Below are positions 23,504 through 36,425 of a stretch of DNA of 64,000 bases, in pieces (position 1 is the first letter of the stretch; every line of letters starts with the position of its first letter). The notes below the pieces were generated by a model, which was given only the letters and a program-made list of their open reading frames with translations, did no database searches and had not been told where the DNA came from. The stretch covers positions 1,674,001 to 1,738,000 of the forward strand of contig CADCXD010000002.1 of the NCBI GenBank assembly GCA_902806575.1, written 5' to 3'. Both the position numbers and the translations under genes were made by a program. The DNA comes from Jackrogersella multiformis (lineage: Eukaryota; Ascomycota; Sordariomycetes; Xylariales; Hypoxylaceae).

Positions 23504-24787
23504 TTATGTTATGCTCCTCGCGTTGCTCCTATCAATCCAACATTGAATCTTGTCCGTGCCAATTATAAACGTCCAGAACATCTTTACGAAATCATCGAAT
23601 TCCTCAGCTGGGTATTGTGAGATTAAAGGTCCGGGCTGCAGGGACGGCACTAGAAGCGGGGGTTTTGCACAAGATAGATGAAGCCATTTCATTGCCGATT
23701 CGGCTTCCCACAAGCCACGGCGTGCAGTAAACATGACAGCTCCGGCACACTCGGCCCACCCCTTGGTCATGACTTGGTATACGTTGGCGACGGTATCGAT
23801 GATGACATGAGTACGCCGAACACTTTCAGTCAGAATCCATAGCTGCCACATCTCTAAGGAGGCATCATATTCCCCGTCGAACTCACTTGCGGACCATTGA
23901 AGTGAACGGTGGCTCGGGGAGCCGTCTTCGCCTCGGTATTGTTTCACTGCTTCCCACATCTGGATCACCCATTGCCGGAGCGTTGGTAGTTGCTCCTCGG
24001 CAGATGCACGTAGGCGCACCGAGCCATCAAACAGCCGTATGAATTCGTAGATAAACAGGGCCTGAACACGAGCTAAGTGAGCTAGTATGCCTTGCGCACC
24101 TCCTGTAGTAGGTGGGCCCTGGCGGACAAGTGCGGACGAACGCTCCTCGGCAATCTGCAGTAGTGTCTCCTTGACGGCTGGTGTCCGACCGGTGTATGCC
24201 GCAAGTGTTGTGAAGGCATCTTGGACACATGTAGGCATGCCCTTCTCATATAGCCGCCGATGGATGAAGCTATTGTAGCCATTCCTAACCCAACACTGCA
24301 TCATTTCCTCTATGTCGCGGATAAAAGGCTCTAGTTGGACAAATGTCACGCATGCCGGTTCGCCATTGCTATGCTGCATAGCCCAAGTCTCATCTCGAAG
24401 AAACCAGAGGGTTGGTGTATTAGTGATGTTGCCGCTCTCAAGTAAGACCCCCTGAGCCGATAGTGTTGGCGTGTACGGGAATATCATATCTGAAAAAGAA
24501 ACATCGATATCGAGATCGGCGGATTCCGTTAGCTCCCAGTCCTTGAAATCAAGACTGCTCCCTTGCGCATCCGCGTCGGCATAGTTTTGGAAGGCGGTGA
24601 GTTCTTCAACCTGACTGTCGCGCGCTGTTGGGTTTCTCCGCCTTCTCTTGGGCTGCGGATAAACGCAGTTCACGTCTCTTTCTAAGCATCGCTGGCACTC
24701 AGGGAGCTGTTTGTCGCACCTACGCTTAGAATGAGCGCAGGCAATGTAGGCTTTCTGGCGGGGAAGTGCGGGCATTCTGCGGAACAT
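23504..24787 (-). CDS. Zn2Cys6 transcription factor lacking its first zinc-ligand Cys
   Basis: Single open frame of 427 aa; a start at Met5 (MPALPRQKA) is equally plausible. The Zn2Cys6 cluster should read C-x2-C-x6-C-x6-C-x2-C-x6-C. Here the residues are Tyr14, Cys17, Cys24, Cys31, Cys34 and Cys41, with correct spacing throughout and the typical KRRCDKQLPECQRC core, but the first ligand is Tyr (codon TAC). A single G-to-A change from TGC explains it. A basic linker (PKRRRRN) follows. The rest is a C-terminal helical region typical of cluster-type regulators without a clear named domain. The gene sits at the edge of the SDR/hydrolase/AKR group and may have controlled it. Loss of one ligand would be expected to weaken or abolish DNA binding. 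Confidence 0.87.
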   Translation of the reverse strand: MFRRMPALPRQKAYIACAHSKRRCDKQLPECQRCLERDVNCVYPQPKRRRRNPTARDSQVEELTAFQNYADADAQGSSLDFKDWELTESADLDIDVSFSDMIFPYTPTLSAQGVLLESGNITNTPTLWFLRDETWAMQHSNGEPACVTFVQLEPFIRDIEEMMQCWVRNGYNSFIHRRLYEKGMPTCVQDAFTTLAAYTGRTPAVKETLLQIAEERSSALVRQGPPTTGGAQGILAHLARVQALFIYEFIRLFDGSVRLRASAEEQLPTLRQWVIQMWEAVKQYRGEDGSPSHRSLQWSASEFDGEYDASLEMWQLWILTESVRRTHVIIDTVANVYQVMTKGWAECAGAVMFTARRGLWEAESAMKWLHLSCAKPPLLVPSLQPGPLISQYPAEEFDDFVKMFWTFIIGTDKIQCWIDRSNARSIT

Positions 24788-25856
24788 AAGGATGAGATAG
24801 AACGATAGGCTGGACGTGGCGCCTCTTTTACGCCGCTGCTACCCTAGGTAGGTAGGTAGGTGAGGAGTGTAGGTACCTATACTCAATATTTGTTTCAAGC
24901 CGCTTACAAATGGGACAGTGCGTGTACAGTGCCGTTTCCGATTATTAATATGCATACGGCAGTCATGTTGATTCACGTCACCGGATTACCTAATCCCGCG
25001 ATCGATCTACCTACCAGGTCTAGGTATTTATTGCCCAGGGGTAATTACTAATTAGACCCGTACAAATAACGTCGGGCTTTTAAGTGCAGACAGTGCGTAA
25101 ACCGTACTGTATATCTATATCCCTGGAAATACCTATTTAAGTAACTTATACGTGCTATGGCTAGTAATAAGTGCTGATTAAGTAATTAGGGGATAGCTAA
25201 CAGCACAGCTTAGGACAGTATCTGACCTATAATAGTCCGAGGTCGTCTCGAGGTGACCGAAAAGCACATCATTAGGTGAACAAACATCAAATTCTGGAGC
25301 ATCATAAACTACTAACCTACTAGACGATGAAAGCTGTTATTCAGACGTCCCACCTCGGATCGATACGGAAGGTTCTGCAAAGGTCTTTCGTTATCCCGGC
25401 CATGATGCTCGCGTCTGAGGAGAAAACAATAGTTTTCATGCTCTATGCCATGGCTAAGAGAAAACCTGATGATAGGTGCCGAAGCATCCACAAGCTGCAA
25501 TAAACCCAACAAGAACCTCATAAGAGTAAACGGTCGTTGCCAAGGCACTTACTTGGGTCTCTACCTAACCTAAGCAGGTTAATGCATACTCACTTAAGCT
25601 AGATAGGTAGTTAGGTACCTAGGTAGGTACGCAAGTTTCAAAGAGATGTAAATATGTCCCTTACAAACCGTTTGATCAACTTCAAACGCAAATTTATTCT
25701 ACTGGATTAAGTAGCTCGGCTTCAGCCTTCTTTAAAGAAATATTTTTTTCTATATTTTCTATATTTTCTATATTTTACAACTGGTCTACCCGCTAACCTG
25801 CCAGCTACCTAGGTGGCAATTGAATCATTCCTGACAATTTTATTTACCTATTCATC
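24788..25856. other. Divergent spacer between Zn2Cys6 and RNase H genes
   Basis: Contains GTAGGTAGGTAGGTGAGG-like tracts (24845-24862), many TACCTAGGTA words (25600-25630, 25805-25815) and the 9-bp tandem repeat at 25746-25772. It carries both promoters. No gene is supported. Confidence 0.5.
25746..25772. repeat. TTTTCTATA tandem repeat, 3 units
   Basis: Three perfect 9-bp units, followed by a partial fourth (TTTTA). It lies about 85 bp upstream of the RNase H start codon. Confidence 0.8.
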
Positions 25857-26503
25857 ATGCCACCACCAGCAAGTGTAGATTATGATTCGGAGGGTGAAGA
25901 CCAACCGCGAATCGTACTTGACATTAATCGCGACTTCACCCTATTGGATAGCAAGCCACCACTAGTTTTCAAGCTACACGAGGTAAACCAACTCGACCTT
26001 ACAGGGTTCTCAGTCATTGTACCCCGGCCTACCCCTGAGGTGGCCGACGTAGCTCGTGCGACGTCGGCCATGGGCCATGGACAGAATGGCATCTGGACAG
26101 CAACTCAGTTCCATTCATCGGATAATCCGGCATCCATATTCGCCGTCCGTATAGTCAACGCAGCCGGACGTAACCCGCTCCAAAGGTTTTGCATCCGCCG
26201 ACGCTTCGTTCCCCAAGTCACGGGACTGAAGACTATGATGATCTACACTGACGGAGCCTGCTCTAACAATGGCTCTACTGAAAACACGCCACGCGGCGGT
26301 TATGCCTTCGTGTTCAACAGCTCCTCGTCGGGAACCTTCTCTTCCGCCCTAGAAAATAAAGGGCCCGACGGTCAGTTGCACGCCCACACAAGCAACCGAG
26401 CTGAGCTCCGCGCCGTCATATCGGCCCTCAAATTCCGGTTCTGGTGGGGTGAGGGATGGGAGCGTATCGTCATAGTCACCGACTCTGAATATGTGGGCAA
26501 GGG

Positions 26504-26815
26504 TATGATAAGGGCAATAGAGCTTGGAACTATAGTTTAATTTCGAATAATAATTCTTTATGGTTTTAAGATCTTTACTTTTTTTTTCTTTTTCTTGCGA
26601 AGCAAGGCGTAATGATTTATATGTATAAAATCTGAATATTTTCTTAAGCGTTATTAACGCCTTTTTAATCTTATTGATTTAATTTTATATATATTAATTA
26701 AATTTTTTAATTAACTTTATTTAATAGTTTTATTTTATAAGTTTTAATATATTTTATATTTATTTATTTATATATATTAATTATATTTTACTTTATAAAA
26801 TTTATTTATATAATA
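26504..26815. repeat. Left LTR of outer element (312 bp)
   Basis: Aligns end to end with the solo LTR at 18314-18626 (minus strand) and with the right LTR. Recognisable anchors are TTGGAACTATAG, CTTGCGAAGC, AGGCGTAATGA and the A/T-converted form of the GGAGCCTATCCGTATGA terminus. The right part is more heavily C-to-T converted than the left part. Confidence 0.9.
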
Positions 26816-27477
26816 TTATTTTTTTCTTTTTTAATATTTATTTTTAAATATATTATATAATTATAAAATTATAAGGTTTATTAATATATTATTTATGAAA
26901 TAATTTAATTATTACTTTTGTTTTTTTATTAAATATATATTTATAAAGTTTTTAAGTTTAATATTTTTTAACCGATTAACCTTTTTATTTTATTTTATTT
27001 TTTAATAAAGTTTATTATTTATTTCATTTAATAATTTTCCGACTTTATTAAAGTTATTATACGTAAAATTTAATTAAGGTTAAAAAGTTCTTAATTATTA
27101 ACGTAATAAAGTTTAATAAATAAAATATAAAATAAATTATATATTTTAATATATTTATATTATTTAATATATATATAACTTATTTTCGAAATTATATAAA
27201 ATATTTATAAAAAGATTATAAATTATTAAATAATAATTATAATTAATATAAAAAAAAGTAAATTATATTAATAAAAAAATAATATTATTATAAATGAATT
27301 TTATAATTAATAAAAGTTTTAAAATAAACTTTTAAATTTTAATTAAGATATTTTATTTATTTATTAATTTATAAATAAAATAAAATATTTATATAAAATA
27401 TAATATTTATTAATTTAAGAAAGTTTTTTTAAATATAAAACGTAAATTTAAAATTTTTATTAAAAATAATGTTTAAG

Positions 27478-27626
27478 TGTTATGTATTAATAAGTTAAAA
27501 TAAAGGTTTTAAAATAATTGTTTTTTTTAAGAGTGAAAGTAAAGTTAATATTTTAAAAAATAACTAATAAATATAAAGCACGGGTTATTATTTTAATTAT
27601 AAATTATATAATTATAACTTTTTATA
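27478..27626. repeat. Left LTR of nested element (149 bp)
   Basis: Starts TGTTATGTATTAATAAG and ends CTTTTTATA. It contains one of the few G/C-rich words left in the island, AAAGCACGGG. It pairs with 36277-36425 without indels. Confidence 0.85.
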
Positions 27627-30600
27627 ATATCCTTTTAATAAAAAGAAAAACTAACGTTTTTATTAATTATAAGTTATTATTTTATTAAATTAATTTTTAA
27701 CGTATATTAAGTATATTAATATCGTCCTTTTTTTTATTATTATTATCGTTATTAATTAAAACGTTATTATTATTATTTAATAACGTATTTTTATAAACGA
27801 AACGTATATTATCGAAATCGTTAAGCGTTTACGTTTTAATTATAAGTTTAATTTTTAATAATATAAATATTAATGTTTTAATTAATATTATTATCGGTTT
27901 TTTTATAATAAACGTAATTAACTTAAATACGAAAGTTAATGTTTTAATTTATAGCGTAATTACGGTAATAAATGTAATAAATAATATTAATTATAACTTA
28001 ATTTTTATAATATTTTTTTTATAATTTATGGAGATATTACGCGTATCTTTTGCGATTATTATAGTTTTAGCGATATTTATTAAAAGTTTCTTTATTAATT
28101 ATTATTATTTTTTAATAATTAAAAGGATTTTTATAATTAATACGCGTTATTATTTTAATTATTAATTTATAATTATTATTATTTATTATAAAGCGTTAAT
28201 ATTTAAAGATATTTTATTATTATTATTAATTATTATAATCGTTATTTTATCGATTATAGTTTTTTAAAACTTCGGTTTTATATTATCGTTTTTATATATT
28301 AATTAAGTTAATTTAATTAGTTTTAATTTATTATATAATTCTTTTAAGAAAGTCTTAACGTTTTTTTTTTGCGTTTTTATTAATGCGAAGTGCTTTAAGT
28401 ATATTTTTATTTGAGATTTTAAAGGATATTTTAGTAATAACTTTTATTTTTTAATTAATAATTTTACTTTATTAATTTATTTCCTTAAGTTAATTTTAAA
28501 TTATTTAATAAAGGATCGTTATTAAAAGGGTTTTATATATTAAAATCCTTAATAATATTTTAATAATTAAGGTAATATCGAATTATAAACGAAGCGATAT
28601 TATTTTTATTATTTTTATATAATATTCTTTAAGATCGGTAATATTTATTAGATTTTTATCGTTATTATTAAGGTTTATTATTATTTTATATTTTAATAGT
28701 TTTAAATGTTTTATTAATGGTTATTATTTATTTATTATTAAATAAGTATTAATAAATTTATTTAAGCGTTAAATTAATGGTTTTTTTAATTAAAGTTTTA
28801 AAAGGTTTAAATATTAGTTTTTTTATAAAAGGCATTATAAAGTAAAAAACGAGTGAGATTTTTTTTTTTTTTTAATAAATATAAGTGAGAAAAATGCTTA
28901 TATAAATAAAGAATATAAGTATAAGTAAGTATATTATACCTTATCGTTATTAAGTAAATATTAATGTATTTATAAATTATTTTAATATTAAAGTATTTGG
29001 TTTTTTTTCGATTTAATTATAGCTTTATTATAATTTAAGTATCGAAATATTTAAGTAAAAAATTTAATGGTAATTATTTAATGATTTATAACTTATTTAC
29101 GTTTTTTTTATTTTTTTAATATTATTTATAAATTGTACTTTTTGTGTTATAATGGATTTTAGTTTTATAACTTTTAATAATTTTTTTATTAAAATTATAA
29201 TTTGTAATCTCGTTAATTTTTTCGGCGGTATTAATAATTAAGTAAAAAAAATCGGTTAATTATTATTAATATAATTTAATGGTATATTTTTAATAAGTTA
29301 TTTTTTAGTATTTATATAATTATTTTATCGTTTAACGTATGTTATTATTTATTTACGATTAGTTATATTAGTTTGTTAATTAATTTTAAAGGTATATCGT
29401 TAAAGGTTTACGTATTTTTAAAGGGTTATAATTTATTAATAGATTTAATATAAAGTTAATTAAGTAATAAAAGGTATTTTTTATTATAATTATTTAATAA
29501 TATTATTATATTTTAAATAAGTAAGTTTCTTAAATATTATTAATCGAAAGTTAATAAATAGTTTTTTTATTATACGAGGTATTTAAGGATAAAGCGATTT
29601 TTTTATTTATTTATTTATCGATTTAATAATTTCTTAATTTCGTACGATATTTAATTATTATCGTTTTTTTTTATAACGATTTAACTTAGTTACGGTTGTT
29701 TTTTTACGTAAAGATCTTTTTTTTAAAAGATTTTAAATAATTAATTTATTAATACGATTTTATGGATTTATTAATTATTAAGTAATTTAAGTTTATACGT
29801 AAGTTTATTAATTTATTTTAAAATTAATAACGGTTCGATACGTTATATTAATTATTTACGAGGTAATTTATTTAGTAATATATAACTTTTATATAATTTA
29901 AAGTAAATTAAATTTTTTTTTTAAAAGCGATAAGGTTATATTTTAAATCGTATCGGGCTTTTATTTCGACGGTTACGAAGTTAATATATTTTTTTATTTT
30001 TTTTTGATAATATTATTTTAATATATTATAATTAATTACGTTTTTTAATACTTTTAACGAAATAACGATAGTTTATGGTTTAAAGTTATATATTAATTTA
30101 TTAAGTAACTTTTTAATTATTAATAATTTAATATTATTAAAGTTATATTATAACGTTAAAATTATTTTTAATTACGGTACGTTATTTAATAAATAATAAT
30201 AACGGATTATTATTTTAATTTTTTAATTATGTTATTTTATTATATTATTAATTTAAGGATAATAATTTATTAATATAGTTAATAATGTTTTAAATTAAGT
30301 AAATAACGTTTGTTATATTTTATTATTAAATTTAACGTTTTTATTTAAAATTACTTTATATGAAATGTTTTAATTTAATAATATAAATATTTTAAAAAGT
30401 AATGCGGCTTAATAATAAGCTTTATATTTAATATTTTTAAGTATTAAAATTATTTTTTTATTAAATTTATATGTGATTATTATTATTATATTAAAATAAG
30501 TGAAATTTTTAATAAATTATATATTTTTTTATTTAAGACTTTTGGTAAATTTACGATAAAGTTTTAAGTTATTATATAAAATAATTAAAGCGGTAAGTTT

Positions 30601-33600
30601 ATGGGTTTTAATTTATCGTAAGGCTTTAAGCGTTTAATTTAGTTTTTATAATAATTAAGGTAATGTTTAACGTACTTTTAAACCTTTTACGAGAGGTTAT
30701 AAATATGAACCGATTTTAATTTATAAAATATTTATTTCGGTTTAAAATAATGTTTTAAGTTATAAACTTTATTAAATAATTTATGTATATAGGTTAATAA
30801 AATTATTAATTAACGTAAATTATTTAACTTAATATAATATATAAAATTATTTTATAATTTATATCGAAATTATTTAATTATATTTTTATTTTTATTAATT
30901 TTTTAAAGAATAATACGTAAATAATTTAATTATTTATTATAGTTATATCTTTTTAATATTTTTTAAAACTTATTATTTAATGTAAGTTCAATAAATATAT
31001 AAATAAATTTATCCGAGATATTTTTAAAAGTTAATTTCGTTTTATTTTTTTATTTTATTAAATTTTTTACATTATTTTATATCGGTAAATGAGATAATGT
31101 ATTTAAAATTAAATTTAACTTTTTAAGGATATAATAAACGTTAAAGTTAAATTAAAATAAATATATTAAAATAATTATTAATTTATTATTTATTTTATTT
31201 ATATCGGTTATTTTAAATGTTATTTAATTAATAATACTTTTTATTATATTATAATTCGTTAAAATAATAATTAATTATATATAAGATTATAATTAAATTT
31301 TATTATCTTTATAAACTTATATTAAATAAGTAACTTTTAATTTTATTATTTTATATCGTAATTTAACTTTTATTAAAACTTTTAATAAAAATATAATTAA
31401 ACGAATTGCGTTAATTTTTATATTAATTTCGTTTTAAAGTATATTTATATGAAATATTATAATTTCGATTTTTTTTTATTTTAATGTATTTATTTTTAAA
31501 AACGTTATTTAATTATAATTTTAATGCGTTAATATTATCGAGTTTAATAATTTATTTTATAATATTTTAAATAAATTTAATTTGTTTTTTATTAATATAT
31601 ATATGGTTTTTATAATATATCGACGTTTATGTTAAAATTTCGAAAGAATCTTTTATCGAGTTTATTTTTTAATTAATATTTTCGTTTTTTTATTTTATAA
31701 AGGTTTAATTTTTTATTAATATTATAAAATATATTTTTATAAAAACCTTATTATATTAATATATATTTTTAAATTAATTAATGTTTATAATATTAAGATT
31801 TTTTTAATTATATTTAATTTATTATTTATAATGGTAATTTTTAATTTATTAATTAAAAATTTAAATAAAATGATTAATGGAAAATCGAGAAATGATTTTT
31901 TTAACGATAATATAAATTTTATATTATTATATATATTAAATATTTAATTAAGGTATTTTTTATATTATTCTTTAATGTTATTAAATATTACGATATTATT
32001 AATATATATTTTAATAAAACTTTAAAAAGGTTTTAATTTTTAATTTATAAATTATTACGTAAAGGCTAAAAAATTTTTAAATTTTATTAACGTAACGTTA
32101 AAAACTTTTAAACTTTTTAACGATATTACCGTTATTTTATTTTTATGCTTAAACGTAATAAGTAATTAATGAAAAAATAAAGCCTCGTTTATAACGTTAA
32201 AAACTTTTTTTCCTTATATTTTTTAAACGATTTTCTTTTAACGCGGTAATAAGTAAATATTTATTAAGGCATTTTTATTTAATGATTTAAGGTCGATAAT
32301 TATTTAACCTTTTTTCTTATCGTTAACGAGCTTTTAAATAATAAAATAAAAATAATTAAACGATATAATTATCTTTTATTAATTTATTTTACTTTAATTA
32401 TATATTTAATTAAAAGTTTTATTAAGGAATTTTTTATTTTATATATTTAACGGATATATATATTCGGGTTTATATTTTTTTATTAATTATTAATTAAATC
32501 GATCGTTATTTTTTTTTTTAATATGTTAATAATATTACGATTATGTTAAATATTTTACTTATTTATTAAAGTAAATAATTATCGAATAAAAAAAAGGTTA
32601 AAATTATAAATATATACGCTTTTTCGGTTATAAATTTTAAAATATTTTTAAATTTAAATATATTTATTTTAACGAAACCTCGTTTTATTTTTAATAATAA
32701 TTATAAATTAATAAAAGATTTATCGGTTAATAATAAAGCTTTTAATATTTTATTATTTAAATTAAATTTTATTAATAAGTCGTTTTTTTTACGTTAAAAT
32801 ATTATATATATTTACGTTAAATTAACTTTTTCTTATAAAGTATTTACACTTTTTTTTTAATAATTTTTTTAATTATTTCGATTTTAATATTACGTTGTAA
32901 AATTATAAACTTATCGGACGTGTTTAAAAAAGCAATTTTTTTAAGCGTATTTATATTATAAATATTATTTATTACGCTTTTTATTTTAACGTAAAAAATA
33001 AAGTTTTTTTTATGTAATAAATTAAAATAATATATTAAAATAAGTATTATTATTTTAACGAGAATAAAAAATCGATTTATAATTAAAATTTATCGTTATA
33101 TTTAACCTTTTAAACGATAATATTTTATAAATATTTAAACTTTAAAATATAATATTAAAATTATATATATTTTATTATAATTAATAATTACGTTATGTTT
33201 TTTTAAGAAATTATTTTTTATTAATAAGTTAAGTTAAAAATTTAAATAATTAATTTATGCTTTTATTAAGATTTAAATTTAAACTTATCGTTTATATATC
33301 GTTTTTTTTTAAAATTTAATCGAAAATTTAGCTTTAATTTTTATAATTAATCTTCCCGAGATTACTTTTTATATATATATAAGTTTATTTAATTTAAACA
33401 TTTTATAATTTCCGATGAAATTTTTTAACTATATTTTATTTACTATTTAATTAAATGCGTTAATATTTATATATATCGTCGATTTTTATCTCGATTTATT
33501 TAATACGTTTACTTTTAAGCTTATATATTTTATTAACTTTTATATTTTTTAATTATAAAAGTAAAAATATAATATCTTTTGATTATATTATTTTTATTTT

Positions 33601-36276
33601 TATTTTTATTTTTATTTATTTTTAAATAAAATAAACATTAATAACTTTTTTAATTTTAAGTTAAATCTTTATTATTTATTTTATTTTTCGAGGTAATTAT
33701 AAATGTTTAAATTTTATATATTTATTAACGTATATATATTTAAAATAATTAAGTTTAATATTAAATATTTTATAATATTTTCAATATATACGTTTTTTTA
33801 CGGTTAACGATTTACTTTTAAAAAACGAAAAGTAAAATATAAAGGTTTTAAATTTATTTATTAAGTATTTTTTTATTAAAAAATAATTATTTACTTATAA
33901 ATCCTTTTTATTTTCTTTACGATTTTTTTCGTTTTATTTATATTTAATTTAATTTTATAAATATATATCGTCGTTAAAACGATTTTTTATTTTCTCTTAT
34001 CGTTTTTAACGAAAGTAAAAACGATTATTATAATAATTACGAGTATTACGATTATATTTATAATTACGACGGTAATAACTTTATTAATTATTACCTTAAC
34101 GTTTATTATTTTATTTATTATTATATTAATTATAATTTTAATTACGGTTTCGATCGTGACTTTAATCGTAATTTTAATTATAATTACCATTATAATAATC
34201 TCTTTTTTAATTATAACTATTAAAATTATAACCGTTTTAACGTTAATTAAAACCATTTCGTTATTAATTATAATTATCTCGTCGATTATATTTATTATTA
34301 TAATAGCCTTAATTGTTTTAATAAACCTTTAATTAATTAATATAAAGTATTATATTATCGTAATTATAATAAATAAGTTAAATATTTTTAAATAATTTAA
34401 TATCGTTAAAAAAATATTTTAAATAAATATATTATTAAGTATTATATAAAACTTAATATTAACTTTTAAATTTTTACTTCTTTTTATTAATATTTACTTA
34501 CGTTACACCAATTATTTCTTATTTAAATATTTAAAATAAACATTTATAATTATTATAATTAACTTTAAATTAATAATTTTTATTATTTTAAATTTCGGAT
34601 TTAATTTATTATAAATTATCGTTATTTATTATATATTTATAATTAATTTAAATGTTCGATAATTTCGAATAATATTTAATAATTAAATTTTAATAAATAT
34701 ATCCTTAAGGTAAAGTTTTAAAATATATTTTACCTTTTTAAAGAATATTAAAATTTTTAATATACGGATTTTATATCGATTAAATAACGCTTTAAAAACA
34801 TATTCCGTGTCGTTTTATATTTTTTATTTCTCTTTAATAAATATTTAATTTATTTATTAATTTTATAAATCTTTATAAAATAATTTATAAAAATTACCTT
34901 TAATTTTTACGGCTTTTATAAGTTTTTAATAAATTATTTAAATAAAGTTTATTTATATATAAATATTACGTTAATATATATAATTATTTTTAATAAAAAA
35001 ATTATTTATTATTATAAAATTATTTACGTTTATTATAAAGTAATTAATATTATAAATCGTTTAATTTTTTAATATTAATTAATAATTTACTTTATTTTTT
35101 TACGATTATATAAATATTAAAACGTTATTAATTAAACCGTTAAACGACTTGTTAACGATTTAATATTTAATTATAAATAAAATTACGGCTTATTTTACGA
35201 TATATATTTATAATTTATATATTAATTTAAGGATAAAATTAATTAATAAAAGTTATGATTTTTAAAGTTAATTAAATCTATTTATTAAAGGTTATTTTAA
35301 CTTTAAAACGAAAGGTTAAGCAAGTTAATTAATTATTATTTAAGTTATTTTATCTTAAATTTCGATTAATTAATTAAGTTATATACCTTTATTTAATATA
35401 AAGGATTTATAATATAATTATATATTTTTATTACGAAAAAAAGAAAATATAATAAATAAATATATAATAAATATTAGTTTAATTACTTATAACTTAATTT
35501 TTTAATAAAAAGTTAAAAATATAAAAAAGTTAATTTTATCGGTTAATATATAAAAGTAATTAGTGTAAAAAATCAATGCTAAAATTAATATTAATTTTTA
35601 AGTAAAAACTTTTAAATTTAATAAAATAAGTTATAATATAATTTTTAACGTTTTATTAAATATTTATTTAAACTTTTAAAGGTTTAATATTCATTAAAGG
35701 TTATAAAATAACGTTTTTATTATAAAATTTCGTATAATATAAAAGCTTTATATTAATAAAGAAATTAATTTTATATTTAATAATATATTTATATAAAGTA
35801 ATAAATTATTTACATACGGTTAATATAATTTTTATATTATTTAAAAGTTTCGGTAATTACAAATAAAAGTAATAATTTATAAAATATTATCGTTATTAAA
35901 ATTTAAAGTTATAAAAAAGAAAAAAACTTAATTAATTAAAAAAGTTTAATTTTATTAAAATAACGTTAATACGTAAATTATAATATTATAAAAGAATAAT
36001 AACGTAATTAAATTTAATTAATAATAAAAAAAAGGTAAAAATTATTAAGTAATAAAAAAAACAAAATAACAAAAAGAATAATTATAAAATATTTAAGGTT
36101 TAATAATATTTAAAGTTTAATAACGTTTAAAGTTTAATAATTATTAATTAAGTTTTTATCACGTTAACTTATTATAATTAATTAACTTTAAGTTCTTATT
36201 AATTAATTAAAAGCTTAATTAATTTAACGATAAGGTATAAATCGTTATAATGTAATAAAAGTAAGATATTATTATT

Positions 36277-36425
36277 TATTATATATTAATAAGTTAAAAT
36301 AAAAGGTTTAAAATAATTATTTTTTTTAAAAGTAAAAGTAAAGCTAATATTTTAAAGAATAACTAATAAGTATAAAGCACGGGCCATTACTTTAATTATA
36401 AACTATATAATTATGGCTTTTTATA
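36277..36425. repeat. Right LTR of nested element (149 bp)
   Basis: Starts TATTATATATTAATAAG (RIP form of the left copy's TGTTATGTATT start) and ends GGCTTTTTATA. It keeps some G/C bases that are A/T in the left copy (GGGCCATTAC versus GGGTTATTAT), and vice versa. Confidence 0.85.

Larger units (their letters stand above)
27478..36425. mobile_element. Nested RIP-degraded LTR element, 8,948 bp
   Basis: Two 149-bp direct repeats (27478-27626 and 36277-36425) of equal length, sharing TTAATAAGTTAAAATAAA, TATAAAGCACGGG and CTATATAATTAT-type words, define the LTRs. All visible differences are C/T or G/A. Flanking pentamers are TTAAG (27473-27477) and TTAAA (36426-36430), a target duplication differing by one RIP-type change. 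It sits about 660 bp inside the left LTR of the outer element. The interior is A/T-saturated, so no protein can be read. The LTR sequence differs from that of the outer element, so it is a separate family. Confidence 0.85.

Noticed and set aside
33987..34256. Open frame of 89 codons inside the A/T island (Ile/Val-rich)
   Set aside because: Composition is what RIP-mutated A/T DNA gives by chance. It has no domain and lies inside the nested element.
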